Under the pieces are notes generated by a model. The model searched no databases. It saw nothing but the letters and a program-made list of their open reading frames with translations, and was not told the origin of the DNA. Shown piece by piece: positions 16,072 through 22,816 of a stretch of 23,943 bases of DNA. Each line of letters opens with the position of its first letter. The first letter of the stretch is position 1. Source of the stretch: Mageeibacillus sp. UBA5734 (lineage in GTDB: Bacteria; Bacillota; Clostridia; Saccharofermentanales; UBA5734); contig DIGA01000005.1 in the NCBI GenBank assembly GCA_002419365.1, forward strand, positions 1 through 23,943. The letters are read 5' to 3'. Made by a program: the position numbers and the translations under genes.

Positions 16072-16188
16072 GGTATTACAGCTATATTTGTGGGTCATTT
16101 CACGGAATTGCTTATTTATCAACATTTATTGCTTTTTCTAAACCATTTGAATTCCTGAGAGTCTGGATGTACACACGAGGTTAGAATC

Positions 16189-17025
16189 ATGTTCGAAAAT
16201 GAGCCTGGAGTCCTGTTCGACTCGAAAATCTATCCGCATGTTCCATCCGAGTTTGCCCGGAAAAATCTGTTTTTCGCCCATATAGGCGGATCCTATCACT
16301 GCACACCTCCCTATCGCGTGCAACGTGATTATCTCGAATCCTTTATCATCTTCCTGGTCACGGACGGATTGCTTGCTGTGGACTACCGGGATGAACAACT
16401 CGAAGCCAGGCCAGGCCAGATTGTCCTGCTTGATTGCAAACACCCGCAAGCATACTGGATGGTGAAAAGCGGACGGTTCAAGTGGTTCCACTTTTCAGGC
16501 AATGCCAGCCAGGCTTACCTCGATTTGGTTTATTCCAGCCGGGGAATCGTCATCGATGTGGCTCGCCCTGAAAGGATTGACCCCATTATGAACGAGATCC
16601 TCCAGATGATGGCCCAAGATCGTGTGGATGAACACCAGACTTCGAGCCTCATCCACCAGATTTTTGCCGAGATCCTGTCTTCTCCAGACGCTTCCAATCA
16701 CATCCTAGACCCTATGATTAGAAGCGCCATCCAATTCATCGACTTGCACATTCAGGATTCGATTTCACTCGATCAGATTGCTGCCAGCGTCAATCTCAGT
16801 CCGTTTTATTTCCTGCGCCTCTTTAAAAAGCACATGGACACCACACCGCATGAATACCTGACCCAGGCACGGCTCAAGCAAGCCATGCATCTGCTCAGGC
16901 AAACACGACTGTCCCTGGACAATATCGCTGACCATTGCGGATTCAATAGCGCAACTCATTTCATCAGAAGTTTCCGTCAGCACCTGAATATGACACCGGG
17001 TCAATACCGGCAGTTGAAATTTTGA
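16189..17025 (+). CDS. AraC-family transcriptional regulator with cupin sensor
   Basis: A 278-residue activator-type regulator. The amino-terminal ~150 residues form an AraC-binding cupin (HCTPPYRVQRDYLESFIIFLVTDG, ARPGQIVLLDCKHPQAYW) that should bind a sugar or polyol. The carboxy-terminal ~100 residues carry two helix-turn-helix units (ISLDQIAASVNLSPFYFLRLFKKHM and LSLDNIADHCGFNSATHFIRSFRQH) and the closing MTPGQYR typical of AraC/XylS proteins. GAGGTTAGAATC precedes the ATG. It is divergent from the dehydrogenase-isomerase operon, so control of that operon by its substrate is the likely role. Confidence 0.93.
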   Translation: MFENEPGVLFDSKIYPHVPSEFARKNLFFAHIGGSYHCTPPYRVQRDYLESFIIFLVTDGLLAVDYRDEQLEARPGQIVLLDCKHPQAYWMVKSGRFKWFHFSGNASQAYLDLVYSSRGIVIDVARPERIDPIMNEILQMMAQDRVDEHQTSSLIHQIFAEILSSPDASNHILDPMIRSAIQFIDLHIQDSISLDQIAASVNLSPFYFLRLFKKHMDTTPHEYLTQARLKQAMHLLRQTRLSLDNIADHCGFNSATHFIRSFRQHLNMTPGQYRQLKF

Positions 17026-17058
17026 GATTTACAGCGCATGCTGAATTTCCGCATGATT

Positions 17059-17088
17059 TTGCGAATATTCCAGACATCCCAGTATAAT
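17059..17088 (+). promoter_or_regulatory. Promoter for the 67-residue protein gene
   Basis: TTGCGA (17059-17064), 18-bp spacer, perfect TATAAT (17083-17088), start expected near 17095. The GGAGG of the gene follows about 15 nt later. Confidence 0.55.
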
Positions 17089-17123
17089 GGTAGTAGTTTG
17101 TTTGACGGTTGGAGGTGATTGTA

Positions 17124-17327
17124 ATGAAATACAAGGTTCATCGATTAGAAATCCGTGTCAAATCAGCTCAGGAGACTTTGGAAACATTCATCAATTCCCT
17201 GGATGGAGATGTAGTTTCGATTGTACCCATCGTCAACCCGACCTTTAGACCAATGGGAGCGACATCCATAACAAATCAATTGTTGATTGTTGAACAAATC
17301 AAATCGCCGGTTGATTCCACTCCGTGA
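17124..17327 (+). CDS. Small hypothetical protein (67 aa)
   Basis: A 67-residue protein I do not recognise. It is soluble in appearance, with an amphipathic helix (about 12-29, KSAQETLETFINSLDGD) between two beta-rich segments (VVSIVPIVNP and NQLLIVEQI). This layout suggests a small alpha/beta domain. GGAGGTGATTGTA precedes the ATG, and a good promoter lies just upstream, so expression is likely. It has no operon partner: the AraC gene ends 98 bp upstream, and the gap downstream holds a gene remnant on the other strand. Confidence 0.7.
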   Translation: MKYKVHRLEIRVKSAQETLETFINSLDGDVVSIVPIVNPTFRPMGATSITNQLLIVEQIKSPVDSTP

Positions 17328-17338
17328 CTTACGAGCGC

Positions 17339-17425
17339 TCAAGACAGCAAAGCCGCCGCATCCCACGCTGAAAACCATGCTTCATACGCATCAACGTGTG
17401 TCTCGTACGGATCGTCAGGCACCAT
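17339..17425 (-). pseudogene. Amino-terminal remnant of a SAM-dependent methyltransferase
   Basis: On the minus strand an AGGGGGTG site is followed by ATG and 28 codons, then TGA. The peptide contains DPYETHVDAYEAWF and then FSAWDAAALLS. This strongly recalls the first residues of class I methyltransferases (pattern D-x-H/A-x2-Y-D/E-x-W-F, then a helix before the SAM-binding strand). Nothing of the SAM-binding domain follows. It is most simply the surviving 5' end of a deleted gene, though a real 28-residue peptide cannot be excluded. It is too short for similarity to be secure. Confidence 0.45.
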
Positions 17426-17460
17426 GTTTTCACCCCCTGCAATAAACCCGGTTTAGTCGA

Positions 17461-17490
17461 TTGACAACCCACATGGATAGTTGCTATCCT
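17461..17490 (+). promoter_or_regulatory. Promoter of the desulfurase-ArsR-CGGC operon
   Basis: Consensus -35 TTGACA (17461-17466), 18-bp spacer and -10 TATCCT (17485-17490). The predicted start near 17497 falls at the edge of the inverted repeat described next. Confidence 0.65.
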
Positions 17491-17497
17491 ATTTTCG

Positions 17498-17519
17498 TAT
17501 TTGCAAACTTTCGCAAATA
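17498..17519. promoter_or_regulatory. Candidate ArsR operator (7-8-7 inverted repeat)
   Basis: TATTTGC and GCAAATA are perfect 7-bp arms separated by 8 nt (AAACTTTC). The site covers the predicted transcription start and lies 32 bp before the desulfurase ATG. ArsR-family dimers bind AT-rich inverted repeats at such positions, and an ArsR gene is in the operon. Confidence 0.6.
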
Positions 17520-17550
17520 GGACATGTGCCAAGAGCCACAGGAGGCAGCC

Positions 17551-18672
17551 ATGATCTATCTGGATTACAATGCCACCACACCCGTGGACCCAGGTGTAGC
17601 CAAGGCTTTGATGCCTTTCATCTTCCAGCATTTCGGCAATCCTTCCAGCAGCCATGCCTACGGCCAGACTGCCAAAACTGCCGCGGAAAATGCCCGCGGC
17701 CAGGTCGCAAAGCTCCTCAACTGCACACCCAGCGAGATTCTTTTCACCAGTGGCGGCAGTGAGTCTAACAACACCGCCATCAAAGGCGTCGCCTGGCACC
17801 TCAAAGATAAAGGTAACCACATCATCACCTCAGAGATCGAGCATCCAGCCGTGCTCAATGTTTGCGCCTGGCTGAGAACACAGGGTTTTGAGATCACCTA
17901 TCTGCCCGTCGATCACTATGGTCAGGTCCGGCCTGATGATCTGGCTGCTGCGCTGACCGACCGTACCATCCTAGTCAGCATCATGCATGCTAACAATGAG
18001 ACCGGCACCATCCAGCCGATTCGCCATCTGGCTGAGCTGACCCATCGCCAGGGAGCCCTGTTCCACACCGATGCCGCCCAGTCCGTTGGCAAAATTGCCA
18101 CCGACGTCCAGGAGCTGGGGGTCGATTTCCTGACCGTTGCCGGGCACAAACTCTATGCGCCAAAGGGCATCGGCGCTCTATACATCCGGCAGGGGGTCGA
18201 AATAGATTCCCTGATCCATGGCGCCGGCCACGAGCGCGGCCTGCGCGCCGGCACAGAGAACGTTCCCTATGATGTCGCGCTCGGGCAGGCGTGTGAAGTC
18301 GCTCGGATTCAGCTCAGCAATCCGATCATTCGCGAGCTGACCGACTATTTCTGGAGCGAACTGCACAACGGCCTCGGCGACCAGATCCATCTCAACGGAC
18401 ACCCCACCGAACGCCTGCCCAATACCCTGAACATCAGTTTCCTGGGCTGGAATGGACACGAACTGCTGGCTCAGCTATCTGATGTAGCCGCCTCAACCGG
18501 TTCAGCCTGCCACTCGGGAGAGACAGCCTTGTCTCCGGTCCTCAGGGCCATGGGCGTTTCCCCGGAAATCGGCCGTGGAGCTGTCCGCTTCAGTTTGGGA
18601 CGCTTTACCCAGAAAACCGAAATCAATCTGGTTGTGAATCAGATTCTGACCATTCTGAAACGAGGTCAGTAA
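17551..18672 (+). CDS. Cysteine desulfurase, NifS/IscS family
   Basis: PLP enzyme of 373 residues that takes sulfur from L-cysteine as an enzyme persulfide and releases alanine. Visible active-site elements are the start YLDYNATTP, H98 (SEIEHPA), D174 and Q177 (HTDAAQ), the PLP-binding K200 (VAGHKLYAPKG) and the catalytic C320 in the STGSACHSGE loop. Length and the long loop mark it as group I (NifS/IscS). GGAGGCAGCC fixes the start at 17551. There is no iscU, iscR or tRNA-thiolation gene next to it; instead an ArsR regulator follows after 1 nt and a CGGC-domain gene after that. It therefore probably serves a specialised sulfur task rather than general Fe-S assembly. Confidence 0.93.
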   Translation: MIYLDYNATTPVDPGVAKALMPFIFQHFGNPSSSHAYGQTAKTAAENARGQVAKLLNCTPSEILFTSGGSESNNTAIKGVAWHLKDKGNHIITSEIEHPAVLNVCAWLRTQGFEITYLPVDHYGQVRPDDLAAALTDRTILVSIMHANNETGTIQPIRHLAELTHRQGALFHTDAAQSVGKIATDVQELGVDFLTVAGHKLYAPKGIGALYIRQGVEIDSLIHGAGHERGLRAGTENVPYDVALGQACEVARIQLSNPIIRELTDYFWSELHNGLGDQIHLNGHPTERLPNTLNISFLGWNGHELLAQLSDVAASTGSACHSGETALSPVLRAMGVSPEIGRGAVRFSLGRFTQKTEINLVVNQILTILKRGQ

Positions 18673-18673
18673 G

Positions 18674-18994
18674 ATGGGGAGCAGCAAAGAACTCTATGAC
18701 ATGCATGCAGGATTCTGCAAATTCATGGGCAATGCCAAACGAATCGAAATCCTGTTTCTTCTGGGTGAGGAAGAACTTTGCGTGGAAGAATTAGCCACTC
18801 GAATGGAAGTCCCGATCCCCAATGTCTCGCAACATCTGGCGATCATGCGCGAAAAGGGCGTAGTGGCAACTCGTCGAGCTGGCAATAAGATTTACTACCG
18901 TCTCTCAAACCAGAAAACGCTCCAGGCGTGCATTTTGATGCGGGAAGCCATGCTCGAGCGCATGGAAGCCTGCGTCGCGAAAATTCTTGCCTGA
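18674..18994 (+). CDS. ArsR-family transcriptional repressor
   Basis: A 106-residue winged-helix dimeric repressor. The HTH is clear (VEELATRMEVPIPNVSQHLAIMREKGVV), with the wing TRRAGNKIYYRL. Four cysteines are present: C15, C36 in ELCVEEL, C86 and C100. ELCVEEL matches the arsenic-sensor ELCVCDL position but lacks the second Cys, so a classical arsenite site is incomplete. A C36-C100 or C15-containing thiol site could sense metal or persulfide, which is inference. It starts 1 nt after the desulfurase stop, with its GAGG site inside that gene (coupled translation). The 7-8-7 repeat at the promoter is its probable operator. Confidence 0.93.
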   Translation: MGSSKELYDMHAGFCKFMGNAKRIEILFLLGEEELCVEELATRMEVPIPNVSQHLAIMREKGVVATRRAGNKIYYRLSNQKTLQACILMREAMLERMEACVAKILA

Positions 18995-19016
18995 CGAACA
19001 AAGGAGGAACACTCAA

Positions 19017-19349
19017 GTGAAAGTTGGTCTGATCCGATGCCTGCAAACCGAAGACATGTGCCCTGCAACGACTTGTATCAAAGTCATGGACAAGAAAGTC
19101 CTGGCATTCAAAGGAGTTGCAGAAGACATCGAACTGATCGGTGTGAACACCTGCGGCGGTTGTCCGGGCAAGAAAGCTGTGACTCGGGCAGCTGATATGG
19201 TCCGCCGGGGTGCCGACACCATTGCGCTGGCATCCTGCATCACCCGAGGCAATCCAATCGGATTCCCCTGCCCTCACGTTGAGCAGATGAAAGCTGCTAT
19301 CGAACGTGAAGTCGGCCAGGAAATCCGCATGATCGACTATACGCATTGA
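19017..19349 (+). CDS. CGGC-domain protein
   Basis: A 110-residue cysteine-rich protein of the CGGC family, named from the motif here at 46-49 (NTCGGCPGKK). Further cysteines are C8, C15, C20, C74 and C85 (GFPCPH), so it probably binds metal or carries thiol or persulfide groups. The family function is not established. The start is a GTG at 19017 with AAAGGAGG 9 nt before it; the upstream in-frame extension is inside the ArsR gene and lacks a good site. It is the last gene of the desulfurase-ArsR operon. That context points to a sulfur-transfer or thiol-metal role, as inference. Confidence 0.87.
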   Translation: MKVGLIRCLQTEDMCPATTCIKVMDKKVLAFKGVAEDIELIGVNTCGGCPGKKAVTRAADMVRRGADTIALASCITRGNPIGFPCPHVEQMKAAIEREVGQEIRMIDYTH

Positions 19350-19382
19350 CAGCAGCAGATCAATATCTATAAATTGCTGTTG
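19350..19382. repeat. Inverted repeat directly after the CGGC gene
   Basis: CAGCAGC (19350-19356) pairs with GCTGTTG (19376-19382), including one G-U pair, and an inner AGAT/ATCT stem with CAAT loop lies inside. No T-run follows. It may protect the operon's 3' end. It overlaps the -35 box of the next promoter. Confidence 0.35.
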
Positions 19383-19408
19383 CAATATATAAAAAGTTCT
19401 GTTATGCT
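19380..19408 (+). promoter_or_regulatory. Promoter for the structured leader and zinc-ribbon gene
   Basis: TTGCAA (19380-19385), 17-bp spacer, TATGCT (19403-19408). Start expected near 19415, giving a leader of about 200 nt before the zinc-ribbon ATG. Confidence 0.55.
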
Positions 19409-19414
19409 TTTAAT

Positions 19415-19542
19415 CACGCACCGGACTAAGACAGTCCGCTCGAAAAGAGGCCGCAAGGTCTCGCCTGATCGCTAGGGAATGGTAACGCTGTGGGGGCCAC
19501 AGCCGGTAGGACTCCTGGAGCACATCGTTTCGGGGGTTTTTT
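19415..19542 (+). ncRNA. Candidate structured leader RNA or small RNA
   Basis: Four hairpins follow each other. (1) CGGACT/AGTCCG (19422-19438). (2) GAGGCC-GCAA-GGTCTC with a GNRA tetraloop (19447-19462). (3) GCTGTGG-GGG-CCACAGC (19487-19503). (4) ACTCCTG/CGGGGGT followed by TTTTTT (19511-19542), a terminator-like end. Conserved-looking single strands lie between, such as GCTAGGGAATGGTAAC. The region is not coding in any convincing frame. I compared it by eye with TPP, c-di-GMP-I, guanidine-I, ZTP and SRP RNA and saw no match. It could be a riboswitch or attenuator of the zinc-ribbon gene or an independent ~130-nt RNA. Confidence 0.5.
19511..19542 (+). terminator. Terminator-like hairpin at the end of the leader
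   Basis: ACTCCTG can pair with CGGGGGT (two G-U pairs) around a ~12-nt loop, and six T follow. It is 70 nt before the zinc-ribbon ATG, so it would stop transcription before that gene unless an alternative fold forms. Confidence 0.45.
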
Positions 19543-19612
19543 CTTGCCAAGGGGCGCACATTCAAATCTGGCGATCGATCACGGCGCCACAAAAAGTAAA
19601 GGAAACACACAC

Positions 19613-19933
19613 ATGGACAAATCACTCTCATGCAAAGATTGCGGCGCTACCTTCGTCTTCACCGAAAGCGAACAGGCTTTCTACCAGGAAAAAGGCTTCA
19701 CCAATGAGCCGACCCGTTGCCCGGACTGCCGCGCAGCCCGCAAGCAGAACCGTAACAACGATCGCGGCGGCAGCCGTGGTGGTTATGGAAACGGCAATTT
19801 CCGTTCCGAACAGCGCGAAATGTTCCCGGCCGTCTGCGCCGCCTGCGGCAAGGAGACCATGGTCCCCTTCCGTCCGAGCAACGACAAGCCCGTCTTCTGC
19901 CGCGACTGCTTCAAGCCCCGCAGCCGCTTCTAA
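19613..19933 (+). CDS. Zinc-ribbon protein with CxxC-x17-CxxC domain
   Basis: A 106-residue protein with two predicted zinc sites: C7-x2-C10 with C36-x2-C39, and C75-x2-C78-x17-C96-x2-C99, the exact spacing of the CxxC-x17-CxxC family. A Gly/Arg/Asn-rich linker (about 46-64, RGGSRGGYGNGNF) joins them and resembles an RNA-binding RGG segment. The function of the family is unknown; nucleic-acid binding is a reasonable inference. The start at 19613 is chosen because the family begins with DKSLSCKDCG; its ribosome site (GGAAA, 8-9 nt away) is weaker than its neighbours'. It has its own promoter, a structured leader and a terminator. Confidence 0.9.
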   Translation: MDKSLSCKDCGATFVFTESEQAFYQEKGFTNEPTRCPDCRAARKQNRNNDRGGSRGGYGNGNFRSEQREMFPAVCAACGKETMVPFRPSNDKPVFCRDCFKPRSRF

Positions 19934-19962
19934 TCTACCAACAGTAACTTAAGTATCTAACA

Positions 19963-20002
19963 AACCCCAGTGGTCGGAGTCACATCCAGCCGCTGGGGTT
20001 TT
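19963..20002 (+). terminator. Intrinsic terminator after the zinc-ribbon gene
   Basis: AACCCCAG (19963-19970) pairs with CTGGGGTT (19993-20000), followed by TT. It ends the zinc-ribbon transcript 30 nt after its stop codon. The AAAC before the left arm may also let it work for the convergent MFS gene. Confidence 0.75.
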
Positions 20003-20048
20003 CCATATCAGGCAGTCTTGCTGCATGCAGGAGCTACAGAACCATTGA

Positions 20049-21311
20049 TCACCCCTCCGGCTGCAAGTCCTGCCGCTCGAGCACTTTCGAGGTTGCGACC
20101 ACGACCGCCAGTATCAGGAACAAAAGCATGTTCAAGGCGAATGGCAAACGCCGGTCGAGGGCGGACAGGTAGCCCAGAATCGAGCCAAAGGGCGAGGAGA
20201 CGGCAATCATGATCACGTAGATCAGGCTCATGACCCGGGCCCGGTCTTCCTTGTCATAGAAGACTGCGCCCAGCGCGTCACGTCGCGGAACAACCAGGGC
20301 AAAGGCGACTGCCTCCAGCAACGTGTAGGCGATGACCAGCAGCTGGTTATCCGGGCGCGACAAGAGCAGGAAGACATGGCTGGCCAGATAGATACCAAAA
20401 CCAGCCAGAAAGACGGACCGGTAATGCAGGCGATTGGTCAATGGCTGGAGAATGAACATGAACAGCAGCATGATCACGGCCCGGCCGATCGGGAAGAGCG
20501 CGACGTACTTTTCCGCAATCCCAACGTTCAGGGTGATGTAGAGGGCAAAAAAATTGGTGATCGAAATAGACGTGATGTTGAGGATGACCGAGATGACGAG
20601 AGCCAGGCGCATTTCCCGGGACCGGATCACTTTGCCAAACACCTTTTGATAGCCGAATAGCAAGGACATCAAGGACTGGTGCTTTGTTTCTGCTAACCTT
20701 TTCGTTCCCTGGGATGTTTCTGTGCTCCAGACATACAAGATGACAAACTTGGCTGTCATGAGGACAAAGGCCAGGAAATACAGGGCCCGGACGGTCGGCA
20801 CCAGTGAATATCGATCGACCAGCAAGGTGGATATGGGTGCAAAAAAGACCGCCAGGAGGCCGGCGATATTGACCCAGGTGTAGATATTGACCAGAAGCTG
20901 CGGTGGAGTATCCTCAACCAGCAAACATTGCCAGGATGTATTGGTAATATGCCAGAGACTGTTGAAAATGGCCGCGGCGAGGAACCACCAGAAATTCTGA
21001 GCCAGCATCCAGATCAAGGTCGGTATACTCCAGGCGATGAGATCGATGAAAAAGGTCACCTTGCGGCGGCCAAATTTATCAGTAACGATCCCGCCCATGG
21101 CGGCCGTGAAAACCTGGAGGACCATGCCGATCGTCAGGATCAGTCCGATCTGCTGGTCCTTGACGCCCAAGGCATACATATAGAGCGTGATGAACGGGGC
21201 ATACAGATTGTAAGGAATGCCCCAGAGGGGTTCTGTGAACAGGCAGGACCGGGCATTACCTTTGACTTGGTGCAAGGTAGCGATCAAAGGGTGTTTGTAG
21301 AGTTGATTCAT
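20049..21311 (-). CDS. MFS transporter
   Basis: Major-facilitator permease with about twelve transmembrane segments, 420 residues from the chosen start. The signature loop between helices 2 and 3 reads GGIVTDKFGRRKV, matching G-x3-D-x2-GRR. The central cytoplasmic loop (STETSQGTKRLAETKHQ) separates two six-helix halves. The substrate is not predictable; drug or sugar efflux is common for such proteins. Two starts are possible: ATG at 21311, with AAGGATGG upstream, and ATG at 21323, which has almost no space for a ribosome site. Its upstream region carries an inverted repeat overlapping a probable -10. Confidence 0.9.
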   Translation of the reverse strand: MNQLYKHPLIATLHQVKGNARSCLFTEPLWGIPYNLYAPFITLYMYALGVKDQQIGLILTIGMVLQVFTAAMGGIVTDKFGRRKVTFFIDLIAWSIPTLIWMLAQNFWWFLAAAIFNSLWHITNTSWQCLLVEDTPPQLLVNIYTWVNIAGLLAVFFAPISTLLVDRYSLVPTVRALYFLAFVLMTAKFVILYVWSTETSQGTKRLAETKHQSLMSLLFGYQKVFGKVIRSREMRLALVISVILNITSISITNFFALYITLNVGIAEKYVALFPIGRAVIMLLFMFILQPLTNRLHYRSVFLAGFGIYLASHVFLLLSRPDNQLLVIAYTLLEAVAFALVVPRRDALGAVFYDKEDRARVMSLIYVIMIAVSSPFGSILGYLSALDRRLPFALNMLLFLILAVVVATSKVLERQDLQPEG

Positions 21312-21330
21312 TTTGGAGACCATCCTTGTT

Positions 21331-21351
21331 GCTATCAGGTGCTATGATAGC
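21331..21351. promoter_or_regulatory. Inverted repeat overlapping the MFS-gene promoter
   Basis: GCTATCA and TGATAGC are perfect 7-bp arms with a 7-nt centre. On the minus strand the -10-like TATCAT (21349-21344) lies inside it, with a -35-like TTAACT (21370-21365) 15 bp away. An operator for an unlinked repressor, or a leader hairpin close to the ribosome site, would both fit. Confidence 0.5.
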
Positions 21352-21390
21352 CCAAAAACGAATCAGTTAACAGATGCTGGTGCATTTTGA

Positions 21391-22653
21391 TCACGCATAA
21401 GCGACAACCTGGTTTCGACCTTGCTTTTTGGCCTGGTACAGCGCCTTGTCTGCCCGGTCAAAAGCCTTGTCAAATGTATCTGCTGAGTCCTGATGTAGCT
21501 CCGTGATTCCCAGGCTGGCCGTCACTTGCACCTTTTCTGCAAGATCAGCACCAGTGGGTTTGACGGCAAATTCAAGCTCCGAAACATGCAAGCGCAAGGA
21601 TTCGGCCAGGTCACTCAAATCATCACTCTGGCGGTGAGCCAAGATCAGCAGGAATTCTTCACCGCCCCAGCGCACCGCCATACTGGGCCCTGGACTATGA
21701 TAAGCCAGGATTTCCCCGACACGCTGCAGGACAGTGTCGCCAAAAGCGTGACCATAGGTGTCATTGATTTTTTTAAAATGGTCAAGGTCGACCAGGATCA
21801 GGCCAATGTGGCGGCCTGTTGCTGCTTGCGTGCTGGTAAAAGCGGCGATGCGTGACGTCATCTCGGACCGGTTGACCAAGCCTGTCAGTGGATCATGCGC
21901 AGACAGGTGTTCCAACCGTTCATTAGCCGATTTCAACAAAAGTGTGCGGGATAAAAGCCGGACCTGATGTTCGTATACCTGGCGGGAAATCACCAATGCC
22001 GCCAAAAACAGAATGGTCCCTTCGATGGTGTTGTGGGTCAGGCTTTCGGTCAGGATCCGGCGTTCCCAGAGCACCATCAGATAAGCCGCGTAGGGTATTG
22101 TAAAAGCCAGGAAATTGAATGGTGAACGAAGCAGGAAAAAAACACTGGCCAGGATCATCTTGAGAAAATAGAAACTGACATCTGTGGATGTATAGCCCTG
22201 GATCCTGTCAGAAACGTTCAAAATCAGCATGACAATGATAATCAGCATCGCTGCAACCAAGTCATGGATATGCCCCGTTGCCGGCTTTTTGCTTTTTAAC
22301 CAGATGGTTGTCAGGACGGCAATCAGCACCGCAACTGATCCGATCAGGAGGTGCATCCGCAGATAATCCAGGCTAACCGTCCGTGACATGATCTGGCCGC
22401 TTCTGTAATGGGGCAAATCGTGGGCGAAGATCCATATCAGTTCGACAAAAATAAAGAGGAGGGCAAATATCCGGAACCGCTGGTAGTTGGTCTGCCGGAT
22501 CTCTTCCCTTATTTTCTGGATATCCCGTGCAGAAAGCTGCTTATCGTAAGGTTCATTCAACAGAACGAGCGCAAAAAAATTCAGCTGGTTCCAATGGGTC
22601 AGCCGATGGGAGGATTTCTCTGGTCCAGGGTCAGCGCTCTTCCTTTGCACCAT
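21391..22653 (-). CDS. Membrane-bound diguanylate cyclase (GGDEF)
   Basis: Makes cyclic di-GMP from two GTP. The 420-residue protein has a cytoplasmic amino terminus (1-60), about six hydrophobic segments (60-235) of no recognised sensor family, and then a GGDEF domain. That domain shows AHDPLTGLVNR, VDLDHFKKINDTYGHAFGD, RWGGEEF (GGEEF at 330-334), ASLGIT and ADKALYQAKKQGRN, all features of an active cyclase. The inhibitory I-site (RxxD five residues before GGEEF) reads PGPS, so product inhibition there is unlikely. AGGGA before the ATG supports the start. It is followed by the MFS gene after 79 bp. Confidence 0.94.
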   Translation of the reverse strand: MVQRKSADPGPEKSSHRLTHWNQLNFFALVLLNEPYDKQLSARDIQKIREEIRQTNYQRFRIFALLFIFVELIWIFAHDLPHYRSGQIMSRTVSLDYLRMHLLIGSVAVLIAVLTTIWLKSKKPATGHIHDLVAAMLIIIVMLILNVSDRIQGYTSTDVSFYFLKMILASVFFLLRSPFNFLAFTIPYAAYLMVLWERRILTESLTHNTIEGTILFLAALVISRQVYEHQVRLLSRTLLLKSANERLEHLSAHDPLTGLVNRSEMTSRIAAFTSTQAATGRHIGLILVDLDHFKKINDTYGHAFGDTVLQRVGEILAYHSPGPSMAVRWGGEEFLLILAHRQSDDLSDLAESLRLHVSELEFAVKPTGADLAEKVQVTASLGITELHQDSADTFDKAFDRADKALYQAKKQGRNQVVAYA

Positions 22654-22764
22654 GTATCAATCCCTGTGCGATGCAGCCTTTGCGAAGACGTACAAATAGA
22701 TTTGCATGAAACAGAAAGCACACTTATTGTAACGAAATCGACTCTGTAAAACCATATCTTCAGG

Positions 22765-22770
22765 TAAAAT
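22765..22770 (+). promoter_or_regulatory. Possible -10 element for the tocopherol-cyclase-like gene
   Basis: TAAAAT lies 47 nt before the ATG. No convincing -35 is present at the right distance, so this is tentative. Confidence 0.25.
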
Positions 22771-22816
22771 GACCTTGAAAACAGACAATCAAGGTACATC
22801 TGGCGGGAGGAAAACG

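Noticed and set aside
19415..19542. TPP, c-di-GMP-I, guanidine-I, ZTP riboswitch or SRP RNA identity for the leader
   Set aside because: Short matches such as CCTGATC or TCACGCAC occur, but the defining conserved boxes of each class are absent.
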